This document shows, one piece after another, positions 11,343 through 21,100 of a stretch of DNA of 64,000 nt (within the stretch, counting starts at the first letter, position 1; every line of letters begins with the position of its first letter). The notes under the pieces were generated by a model. That model made no database searches. It was not told the DNA's origin and saw only the letters and a list, made by a program, of their open reading frames with translations. Location: contig CAJNDS010002834.1 in NCBI GenBank assembly GCA_905221605.1, positions 749,174 to 813,173 on the forward strand, given 5' to 3'. This DNA comes from Symbiodinium natans. Its lineage: Eukaryota > Sar > Dinophyceae > Suessiales > Symbiodiniaceae. A program made the position numbers and the translations under genes.

Positions 11343-12062
11343 AATCCAGCCCATACCCCAAACCCTAAACCCTAAACCCGAAACCCTAAACCCTAAACCC
11401 TAAACCCTAAACCCTAAACCCTAAACCCTAAACCCTAAACCCACGAAGTCTGACCATGCTTTGGGACTCGCAGGTGCATGGGTTGAGGGTTGCTTCGGTG
11501 TTCCTCGACATCAGGGCCTTCCATCTGCCTTAGGGTTTAGGGTTTAGGGTTTAGGGTTTATAAGGTTTAGGGTTTAGGGTTTAGGGTTTAGGGTTTAGGG
11601 TGTAGGGTTTAGGGTGTAGGGTTTAGGGTTTAGGGTTCAGGGAGGGTTTCGGTCCAAGGGGTCCGTAGCTGCCACATACCCAGAGGCTCCAAGACCCCTT
11701 AATTCAGGAATAATTCATACCTTACATCATATTAGGGTTCCACGTATAATTCAAGGGATATTCCTTCATTAAGGGGTTTTGGAGTCAGGGGGGTGGCTCT
11801 AGGGCTTTGGGCGCAGGGCTTAGAGATTCGGGGCAAGGCCTGAAACGTAGACACCGCACGCAACTCCCAAACCCCTAAACCCTGGACGGGTTTAGGGTTT
11901 AGGGTTTAGGGTTTAGGGTTTAGGGTTTAGGGTTTAGGGTTTAGGGTTTAGGGTTTAGGGTTTAGGGTTTAGGGTTTAGGGCCTTAAGGAAACTTGTAGG
12001 TTCAAAGGCTAGCAACCAACCGGCCCCAAATGGCTCAGTCACTTTGGGGGTGTAGAGATCTC

Positions 12063-12183
12063 AAACCCTAAACCCTAAACCCTAAACCCTAAACCCTAAA
12101 CCCTAAACCCTAAACCCTAAACCCTAAACCCTAAACCCTAAACCCTAAACCCTAAACCCTAAACCCTAAACCCTAACCCTAAA
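12063..12183 (-). repeat. (CCCTAAA)n array
   Basis: About seventeen near-perfect units ending just before the exon-like island at 12200. Confidence 0.97.
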
Positions 12184-12199
12184 GACCACAAGAGCCCAG

Positions 12200-12265
12200 G
12201 GGGGCGATGACATCCGCCTGGTCAACCTCCAAGAAGACGAGCTGCCGCTTGGTGCTGACGTGACA
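12200..12265 (+). CDS. Exon-like island, acidic, unknown product
   Basis: After GCCCAG|G it reads G-D-D-I-R-L-V-N-L-Q-E-D-E-L-P-L-G, to a GC donor at 12266 or GT at 12260. It lies between a long CCCTAAA array and TTTAGGG repeats. It may be part of the N-terminal region of the same gene, because dinoflagellate KS proteins often have a conserved acidic N-terminal extension. That link is inference. Confidence 0.42.
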
Positions 12266-12670
12266 GCTTTGTCAGGAGTTCAGGAGTTTAGGGTTTAGGG
12301 CTTAGGGTTTGCCATAGTAGGGTAACATGTTGCATGTTTGAGGGTACTTAAACTCAATAAGGAAGAAAGAATAGAAACCTATAGGGTGCCAACTGTCCAT
12401 CCCATCCCTGAGGCTAACGCTCTTGATCCCTGAACACCCTGAACATCCAGACCCAGACCATATAGCCGAAATCCTAAAGCCTAGCAGGTGTGTAGGTTCC
12501 GCCGAATTGATGGTAACTTTAGATTGAACTGTGATCACTATGATTTATTGCAGTGCGAGCGTTGGTTCAGAAAGTTGTCCACACAGTTCAGAGGTCATCA
12601 CTTTCTTATGTTCTATTGTCCTTGAGTTTCGGCTCACCAGATTCACTGGTCACTCACTTTCTTAAGACCA

Positions 12671-13156
12671 ATGCGAACAAATCCACGGTGCTTGTTTTTT
12701 CACTTGGAAAGAGAGCCCGGAAAACCAAGTCCACAGCGTTTGATTTTTTATGCTAATTTCATAGGCATTTTGATAGAAAGTAGAATGCGGTTACTCTATA
12801 ACCATGGCCCAGAGAGCCCGTTCAGCAAACCGCACCTGCTACTGCGAAAAAAACAAAGGTGCTTGTTTTTACCTGGAAAGAGAGCCTGGAGCACAAAACC
12901 CACACTGTTTGATTTTGTTGTGCTAATTTGAAGGGTATTTTGCTGGAAAGTGGAATGAGGTGTCTCTAACCGTGCAATAGAATATCTTTCTTTGTTAAAT
13001 AAGGCCCAGAAAGCCCGTTCAGAAAACCGCACCTGCCAATGCGAAAAAGTCCAAGGTGCTAGTTTTTCCACTTGGAAAGAGAGCCCGGAGAACAAACCCC
13101 ACATTGTTCGATTTTTTGTGCTAATTTGATAGGCATTTTGATAGAAAGTGGAATGG
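12671..13156 (+). repeat. Three tandem copies of a ~170-200 bp unit
   Basis: Units start near 12671, 12842 and 13039 (the last truncated). Each contains GGTGCTTGTTTTT, CTTGGAAAGAGAGCC and GTGCTAATTTGA-like stretches. The frames across it are not conserved, so it is a repeat and not a gene. Confidence 0.8.
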
Positions 13157-13385
13157 TGTGATACACCGAATACCTAAACAGTGATTATTAAGGTTCTTAA
13201 GGGAGGGGGGGGGGGGGGGTTCATGGGGGGTAGGTACCTAGGGAACCTTAGGTAAGCTTGGCTAGCCCTAGAGAGTAGTGGGAGTATTCGGGAACTTGGG
13301 TTGCATACCCCCTCTTGAACCCCCCTCCCTTAAGAGCCCTATAAAGTGAGAGTCTGCTGCACAGAGGTTGGTCTTCGACCATCAG

Positions 13386-13418
13386 AACATGGGCTACGAG
13401 TGCCGGCTCAAGGGCGAG
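13386..13418 (+). CDS. Small exon-like island, unknown product
   Basis: Thirty-three bases (11 codons) after ATCAG, ending GAG|GCTTTT (GC donor). It reads N-M-G-Y-E-C-R-L-K-G-E. It resembles the KS exon at 21309 in its G-Y-E-C motif, but no domain can be assigned. Confidence 0.33.
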
Positions 13419-13776
13419 GCTTTTTGGGTTTTGTGGTCTAGGGTTTAGGGTTTGGGTTTTGGGGTTAGGGTTCAGGGTCTAATTGTTTAAGGATTTGGGG
13501 CTTAGGGTCTGCAGTTCTTCTTAGGGGTTTGGGGCTTGGGATGTCGGGTGCCGTATTACCCCGTGTATTTTAGAAAGTCATTGCAGGTTCCTTGCATAGG
13601 GTTATCATGGGCCTGCTGTATGGTTTTATAGGGTATTCGCAGGTACTCGGGCATGGGTTGTCAGAATTTAGGGCTTCAAGGCTAGGGGTTTGGGTTTCAG
13701 GTGCTCCCTACCCTCAACCCATAAGATGTACCACCACCCAAGCGCACCCGGACGGAAAAGATTCGAAAGTTGTATG

Positions 13777-13867
13777 TTGGGATGTTCCCCTGATACTGGC
13801 AGTCCTTAATAGGGATTATCGTGATAATCCCCATTAAGGACTGTTAGTGCAAGGGGGAACAGCCCAG
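13777..13867. repeat. MITE-like palindrome family A, second copy
   Basis: About 91 bases, nearly all within two inverted arms around a short centre (GGATTATCGTGATAATCC). The ends match the copy at 53247. Confidence 0.75.
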
Positions 13868-14370
13868 GTTGCAGGGTTTTTTTCCAGACCTATCAGCAAG
13901 CCAAAGTTGAGCCACTCCCCCGCAAGGGCCGCTGCAGGGGTTTAGGGACTAGGGTCTAGGGTCTAGGGTTTAGGACTCCGCTTTGCCTGCCAAACCCTCG
14001 CGGTTCATTCCTAAACCAAACTTTGGCCTAGAACTCCAAGGCCTAAGAACTCATTCGGCTCATCCCGAAACCCCATGCCTCTTCAGGGAGAACCCTATAT
14101 AGTCCTTGCCTGGAGTAACCTAGGTACCTCTTGAAAAGAGGGGGGCAGGGGGGTATAGGCCAAAAGTTTCTAGGTTGTGTTATGGTACAGAGGTACTCCT
14201 GTAATTGTCACCTAAACTTTTAAACCCTAGGCTCGAGGCCCTAAACCCTGAACGGGAAGCCCTAGACGGTAAGAACCTAAACCCTAAACCCTAAACCCCA
14301 AACCCTAAACCCTAAACCCTAAACCCTAAATCCCTAAATCCCTAAACCCGAAACTTGTCTGTGGCGACAG

Positions 14371-14424
14371 GAGCCGCTTGCCTTGCAGGCATGGCTCAAT
14401 GCGGACGAGGCAACAGAAGGCCGG
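14371..14424 (+). CDS. Exon-like island, unknown product
   Basis: Fifty-four bases (18 codons) after GACAG|G, reading E-P-L-A-L-Q-A-W-L-N-A-D-E-A. It ends at GT (CGG|GTTTAG), the first bases of a TTTAGGG-type array. A GC donor at 14410 is also possible. Confidence 0.42.
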
Positions 14425-14721
14425 GTTTAGGGTGTAGGGTTTAGGGTTTAGGGTTTAGGGGTTAGGGTTTAGGGTTTAGGGTGTAGGGTGTAGGGTGTAG
14501 GGTTTAGGGTTTATGGCGTTTAGGGAGTTTAGGGCTTTGGCATGCGAAACCTTCCTAAAGCCCACAAAGTGATAATCATGCGGAGCCAGTTGAAGCCCTA
14601 AACCCCAAACCCCAAACCCTAAACCCTAAACCCCAAATTAAAGCACCAAACCCTAGAAATGCGCTAAACAAGCCAAACCTGCCCCAGACGCCCAGCAGCC
14701 CCACTCCCACTCAGCGGCCAG

Positions 14722-14756
14722 GGGCAGAGGTCCGCATGATTCTGCCGGCGGAAGAG
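14722..14756 (+). CDS. Small exon-like island, unknown product
   Basis: Thirty-five bases after GGCCAG|G, reading A-E-V-R-M-I-L-P-A-E-E before a GC donor (GAG|GCGCGA). Product unknown. Confidence 0.33.
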
Positions 14757-16040
14757 GCGCGAACAGAGCAGAGGAGCCCGAACACTCACACCTTTCTGGA
14801 TTATAGGGTTGTTCTTTATAAGTTTAGGGTTTAGGATTTAGGGTTTAGGGTTTAGGGTTTAGGGTTCAGGGTCTTTGGGGTTTTTCCAGGTGTGTAAGGT
14901 TATGCAGGGTAGGAAATCAAACTGCCGCTTTTCGGGTTTTATGGGTTGCGATGCTCCCCTTATACCAACAGCCCTTAATCGGGAATGTATTGGGGTGTAT
15001 CGGATTGTTTTTTCAGTTTTCCCAGGTGTGTAAGGTTTAAAAGCGGGTTTAGGGCGGAGGGGTATGTTTCTTAAGCCCGAACCGCCAGGAGCAAATGCCC
15101 TGAACCCTAAACCCCCAACCAAGCCCAGCAAAGCAAAACCCTAAACCCTAAACCCTATAAACCCTAAACTCACAAACCCGAAGCTCTAAGCCCTAAACCC
15201 TAAACCCTAAACCCTAAACCCTAAACCCTAAACCCTAAACCCTAAACCTCAACCCTTTGAAAACAAGCTCCCTTCCGACTCAGGCTCCCACCGGACCACC
15301 AGGGCCTGGCTTGGCCACAGTCATCTCAGGCCTTGTTTGGGGCTTTTGTTGAGGGAGTTTATTGAAACCGAAACCCCAAACCATAAACCCTTTTCGGTTT
15401 AGGGTTTAGGGTTTAGGGTTTAGGGGTTTATTGAAATTATTGAGGGTTCAGGTCCGGGGAAGTTTCGAGGAGTTTCGTTCTTTTTTGGTTTTTTTTCTTG
15501 ATAATTTCAAGTTACAGGGGGCTTGAGGGTTTAGGGTTTGGGGTTTGGGGTTTGGGGTTTGGGGTTTGGGTTGTGAGGGTTGGGTCTAAGGTTAGGGTTT
15601 TTTTCGGGTTCGTTTAGAGTTTAGAATTTTGGGTGCAGGGTGTTTGGGGTCTGAGAACTAAGACGTTCGTTTGGGGCTTATAGACCCTAGACCCTAGACC
15701 CTAAACCCTAAACCCTAAACCTGTTTGCTTTACAGCGCCCACCCTCAACAAACAAAACGTACAGGGGAACCAGGCAAACCTCAACCCGCAGCACCCGAGG
15801 GGTTAGGGTTTAGGTTTTAGGGTTTAGGGTTTAGGGTTTAGGGTTTAGGGTACTTGGAAATATTGTTAAAATTTTTGGGCACCAATTATAATTCCTAAAA
15901 AGCAGCAAAGATTTAATTTTTGCTAGGGTTCCAGATTCAGTCTAGGAAACCCGAAACCCTCAAAGCCCTAAAGCCCTCCTTCAAAACTAGGCTTCGCTAT
16001 CCGATGCTCTGGGGGAGAACGGCCGGAGAACGTGCAGCAG

Positions 16041-16102
16041 ATCTTCCTGACGACGCCTGGCCGGCATGGAATGCCGATGTGCATTTCCTTGGGGACTTTG
16101 GG
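16041..16102 (+). CDS. Exon-like island, unknown product
   Basis: After GCAGCAG one frame reads (D)-L-P-D-D-A-W-P-A-W-N-A-D-V-H-F-L-G-D to a GT at 16103. A second frame from 16019 is also open. Composition and boundaries fit an exon, but the frame is not certain. Confidence 0.38.
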
Positions 16103-16303
16103 GTGCTTAGGGATTATCGGGCTTAGGGTTTAGGGATTTTAGGGTTTAGGGTTTAGGGTTTAGGGTTTAGGGTTTAGGTTTCAGGGTTTAGGGTTTATAG
16201 GGTTTAGGGTTCAGGGTTTAGGGCGAAACCCCAATGTGTACTAGGTAGGTCCTTGGGACATCTTATATTTTCCCTGTTGGGTTTAAGAGAGATGGTTTTT
16301 CAG

Positions 16304-16364
16304 GGCCATCCTAGTTTGCAAGCGGATTGGCATAAATTTGGGCGCCCTGGCATGTCCTTTCCTT
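16304..16364 (+). CDS. Possible first KS exon (GALACPF)
   Basis: After TTTTTCAG|G the frame reads A-I-L-V-C-K-R-I-G-I-N-L-G-A-L-A-C-P-F-L and reaches a GA donor at 16365. KS domains begin with iaivGmacrfPg, so the position upstream of the YY block and the A-C-P-F residues are suggestive. The match is weak. Confidence 0.35.
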
Positions 16365-17221
16365 GACAAGATCCCTAAACCCTGAACCCTAAACCGTCAT
16401 TGACCGGCTTAGGGTTTAGGGTTTAGGGTTTAGGGTTTAGGGTTTAGGGTTTAGGGTTTAGGGTTTGGGGTTTGGGGTTTGGGGTTTAGGGTTTAGGGTT
16501 TAGGGTTTAGGAGCTTGAGAAGGAGCTAGTATGGGTTTGGGGTTTACAGGGTTGCGGAAATGGTGGTCTTCGGGTTTATAGAGCAGGCAAGGCGCCGGGG
16601 AGTTAGGATAGTGAGCCCCTAAACCCTAAACCATTATGTAGAGTTTATGGGTAGGTTGTGGTTTTATTACCTTCCCTCGCTCCAGTCCAGATGGATCTGC
16701 CAGCGCTGTGTCACAGGCTTGGGGGTTAGGGTTTAGGGGGGGGGGGGGGGCAGTTTCGGGTTTAGGGTTTTTCTTTTTTTTATGAACGCCCGGCAGCAAA
16801 CCTTGATTTTTTGGGGGGCTGCTTCCCTGATGTACCCAAAGCCTAAACCCGCTGGTACTTGGTAGGGGATGGGGGAGTGACGTACCCTGAAAAATCCCTT
16901 CGGGTATACATAGGGGATATAGGGGTACCTCATTCCCTCATTCCCTCCTTCCCGCATTCCCTACTAAGAACTAGCCAGTAAAGCCCTGACGATCTGGAAC
17001 CAAAAAGGCCGAAGAGCCCTGCACGCATTCCATGTTTAGGGTTTTGGGGCTAGGGTTTAGGGCTTAGGGTTTAGGGTTTAGGGTTTAGGGTTTAGGGTTT
17101 AGGGTTTAGGGAGCCTACTCTTCTGGCCCAGGATTCCTGCTCCAAGCCCTAAACCCACAAACCCTATAAACCCTCCGACCGAGCCAAGGAACATTGATGG
17201 ATATGTCAGGCGGCCAAAGGG

Positions 17222-17339
17222 CTAAGTTCAGGGTTCAGGGTTTAGGGTTCAGGGTTTAGGGATTTAGGGTTTAGGGTTTAGGGTTTAGGGTTTAGGGTTT
17301 AGGGTTTAGGGTTTAGGGTTTAGGGTTTAGGGTTTAGGG
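17222..17339 (+). repeat. (TTTAGGG)n array
   Basis: About sixteen G-strand units with a few TTCAGGG variants at the left end. Confidence 0.96.
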
Positions 17340-17652
17340 GGCCCTTCAGGAGGGAAGCTTTCGGGTACGTTTCCTTATTCAAGGGTTCTATACAGGGATA
17401 TGCAAAGAATCAGGGTTTAGGGTTTAGGGTTTAGGGGTTCCTTATTCCCTTTTTTTTGCAGGCTTAGGTTCCCTGATAAGCCCCTTCAAACCGAACAAGG
17501 AAAAAGGGTACCCTATTTCTATTCCTGGGCTCGTCTTGGGTCTAGGGTTTAGGGTTTAGTGTTTAGGGTTTAGGGTTTAGGGTTTAGGGTTTAGGGAAGT
17601 TTTCCCCAAGTCGATGCCGTAAATTTGGAGCTTAGTGGCAGAAGAAAGGCCA

Positions 17653-17714
17653 GTGAAACCATGCCAAGCCATGTCCACTGCAACGGTTCAGACTTGGACT
17701 TGACACCATATCAG
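17653..17714 (+). CDS. Possible KS exon (NGSDLDLTP)
   Basis: The stretch reads C-N-G-S-D-L-D-L-T-P and lies just upstream of the I-P-S-A-R-F-D-L-D exon. KS domains have fw..L..G.D....iP..R directly before that block. The boundaries are not fixed: an AG lies at 17651-17652 and several GA or GT donors are possible. Confidence 0.35.
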
Positions 17715-18099
17715 GGGTAGGTAGGGAAACGAGCCGTTGGAAGTTGCCTGACGCTCTACTTTTAGGATTTTGATGCCAAAGGCCCTGCTCAATTAGGTTC
17801 TTCTGGGGCTATTTCGGAGCCAAAGGCTTTAAGGGTTCTGGACTGGGGTTAGGGGGGCTCGTGCTTTCTGCTGTAGGCTCGAGCCTGAACGCTACACACT
17901 ATCGGTTTGACGGATCTACGGTTCAGGGCTTTATAAGAGTTTAGGGTTTTGAAAATACCTAAACCCATCGAGCCCCCATGTGAGCCCCTTGAAGCTGAAC
18001 CCTATCAAACCCCACGCCCTAACCCCTAACCCCTAACCCCTAAACCCTAAACCCCTAAACCCTAAATAGACCCATTTCAAAATACCTTCTACGTGGGAG

Positions 18100-18145
18100 G
18101 ATTCCATCCGCCCGCTTCGACCTGGATGTCTACTACTCGGCCGCG
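18100..18145 (+). CDS. KS exon: RFDLDVYY block
   Basis: Reads [13 protein letters not shown] after a first base that completes a split codon. This matches the KS block iP..RwD.D.YYdp near the domain's N-terminus. The acceptor is AG|G at 18098-18099. The donor is unsure: GT at 18146 fits the family, but the frame stays open to a GTAACC at 18191. The next KS block lies downstream at 18.6-19.3 kb. Confidence 0.72.
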
Positions 18146-21100
18146 GTCTCAGCTTCTCTCCGTACTCTTATTGCCAGGGCTATTTCGTATGTAACCATTA
18201 TGTTCCCTTTTTGCTTTCATTTTTATTAGTAGTATTATTGAAAGGCGCATGCAAACCTTCATCTCTTCATATCATCACCATCTTCTAGTATTGTTGGTAT
18301 TTGGTTGACAATGAGTGGTACCATTGTCTGTGGTATTCTTAGAATCTCACAGGATTCAAGGTTTGGGAGAATCTAAGGGTCCGCGCACCTACAAACTTTT
18401 CTTCTTGAGCCCTACAGCTACTATACAGGAACCCCTTTCAGGCCCAAGTACCTATTATACTTACCTAGCCAATAGTTGAACTTTAGAGTTCTTGGGTTAG
18501 GGTTTAGGGTTTAGGGTTTAGGGTTTGGGGTTTAGGGTTTAGGGTTTTTACCTGATTAGTCGGAAGAAACCCTGCTTCTGCGTCCAGGAAGATGGAGAGC
18601 TCGGCACGACCCGCACTCAGCGGGAGCCCCAGAAACCGTTTCGTTTAGGCTTGAGGCTTTGGGTTTGGGGTTTAGGGGTTTAGGGGTTTAGGGTTTAGGG
18701 TTTAGGGTTTAGGGTTTAGGGTTTAGGGTTTAGGGTTTAGGGTTTAGGGTTTAGGGTTTAGGGTCTAGGGTTTAGGGTTTAGGGTTTAGGGTTTAGAGTC
18801 CCCAGTTGCCTCGTTTGGTTGAGCTCTGCAAATCTATGCACAAGGCATCTAGGTTTGATTAGGTTTGAGCTTCACTGCACCATCTTTCCATCACAATACA
18901 ATCCTTAAAGCCCTAAACCCTAAGCCCACCTCAAATCTCAGCCCAGGCCCTGCGAGACCTCTGAAACCCTGGCGCCTTCCAAACCACGATGCCTCTCAAC
19001 CACAAACAAAACAGCACCTAATTCGGATTTCAGAGCCCTGATTCGGATTTCAGAGCATGCCGTAATTAAGAATCTACGGGCCGGGCGCGTGTCGCTTCTA
19101 CCCTAAACACCTAACTTCCTACTCCGCTCAACAAAAATCTCGAACACAAGGGCCACACCTAGGGCTCTCTTTAAGCCCCTAAGGGCCTCACCAACACAGG
19201 CACAGTGGGCTGATTCCAGACTCCCTCCTCTCCTCTTTTGACCCTCGCACCTTGGACGCAGATGTCCTTGTGAGAGTATATACGAAGGGGGCTTCGGTTT
19301 TAGGGGTTTAGGGTTTAGGGTTTAGGGTTTAGGGTTCAGGGTTTAGGGTTTAGGGTTTAGGGTTTAGGGTTTAGGGTTTAGGGTTTGGGAACAGGGTTTA
19401 GGGTTTAGGGTTTAGGCTTTAGGGTCGTTCGGCGGTTTTCGTAGTTTATTGTATTTCGATGTTTGTTTTACATGTTTGGGACGGGGTCTTTTTTGGGGCG
19501 TTGGGGGTTCTGTGACTTGAGGCTTGAGGCTTTCCAGGAGCATGCTGACTATGAATCTCTATGAGACCCTAAACCCTAAACCCTAAACCCTAAACCCTAA
19601 ACCCTAAACCCTAAACCCTAAACCTAAGCTCCAAAGCCCCTAAACGTGAATTCTGGACCCGGCCCGAAGCCCTCGAAGCCCGAAACTCTGAGCCCTAGGC
19701 ATCCCAAAGCTCTTCAGCTCCAAACCCTAAACCCTAAACCCTAAACCCTAAACCCTAAACCCTAAACCCTAAACCCTAAACCCTAAAACCCTAAAACCCT
19801 AAACCCCTAAACCCTAAACCCTAAACCCTAAACTCCAAGTTCCCTAGAGCCCAAACTCCCTAAGCCCCCGAACGTGATGAACGCCAGACTTGGCCTTCAA
19901 CAAGAGCCCAAGGGCTTGGTGGGTTTAGGGCTTGATAGGGTTTAGGGTTTAGGGTTTAGGGTTTAGGGTTTAGGGTTTAGGGTTTAGGATCCCCTGAACT
20001 TCCTGAACAAACGTGCCTTCCCAGACTTCTTTGGCATCGCCGAAGAGGAGGTTATGGAAGCTGCTAGCCTGCAGGGTTTAGGGTTTTAGGGTTTAGGGTT
20101 CAGGGTTTAGGGTTTAGTTTTTTTTGTTTTTTTGCATTGGGGTTTTGGAGTTTAGATTTCTTTCTTGGGGTCGGGTGTGGGCTCTACTTTCGGCATTAAG
20201 GCTTGCTCTGTCAGAGCCTGGGCTGGGCTGTGCCGTAGTTGGTCTATACTTCAGGTGGCCCAATGGCCTATATAAAAGCCCGAAAGCCCGGGGAGTGCCT
20301 TGGGGTTTAGGGTTTAGGGTTCAGGGTTTAGGGTTTAGGGTTTAGGGTTTAGATTATCCTCACCCAAACAAGGCCCAAATGTAAACCGTAGCGAAGCCTT
20401 ATGGGGGCCCTCATTTCGGGTGGGGCTGTTTGGCGTAAGTATTGTATCCAAAGATCCCAAAATGCAAAAATCCAAAGTTTCCTGGGAGATTGTCCGGAGA
20501 ACTTTGGATTTTTGGATTTTTGGGTTTTTGGATTTTTGGATTTTTGGACTGGCACATTCAAGAAGACAATATTTGCAAAACTATTGAGAAATTAGACAAA
20601 AGCACAAACAAGTGCAAAAAGTGCAAAAAAGTGCAAAAAGTGCAAGAAAGTGCAAGAAGTGCAAAAAAGTGCAAAAACTGCGAAACGTGCAAAAAAAGCA
20701 GAAAAAAACACAATAACACAACAAACGCAAAAACACACGAAACAGAAACACACAAAAAAAAAAAAAACACACAGGAAGCACAAACAACACGAAGAAGTAG
20801 ACAGGAAAGCATGGCAGGGTGCAGTGTCTCGAGAACCGTAGACATGTCGATGTGGGTCCATTGGGGTTGGAGGTTGGTCCATTGCGGGGGGGGGGGGGGG
20901 GGGGGCGACCATATATATATATACATATATGTATATATATACCTAAACCCGAAACTCTACACCCTACCCTCAACCTGTGATTCTGGACTCGGGTAGGCCT
21001 CCACAAAACCAGCAGCCGATCCCCCAACATTTTCAGGGCCTCCCTGGACGCTAGGCATTCTCGGGCATGGTCTTTTCGGCGGGCGGGCCCCGTGGGCCCG

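Larger units (their letters stand above)
9371..12199. other. Dense telomere-type arrays and the long poly-G tract
   Basis: Arrays at 9387-9435, 9985-10025, 10388-10460, 10557-10650, 10814-10945, 11361-11442, 11527-11640, 11888-11982 and 12063-12183. GC-rich islands at 9943-9975, 10465-10510 and 11475-11520 are possible but unproven exons. 10030-10380 is plain AT-rich DNA. Confidence 0.65.
12266..14370. other. Tandem repeat, family A palindrome and little telomere-type DNA
   Basis: Holds the ~170-200 bp tandem unit, a family A element and the small island at 13386. CCCTAAA repeats return at 14275. Confidence 0.65.

Noticed and set aside
11146-11375. Pro-rich and Gly-rich open frames of 67-71 codons
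   Set aside because: They are translations of the poly-G tract on either strand.
19538-19565. Island after TTTCCAG as a KS exon
   Set aside because: In the phase needed after the GGF exon it contains a stop, and no KS motif matches.
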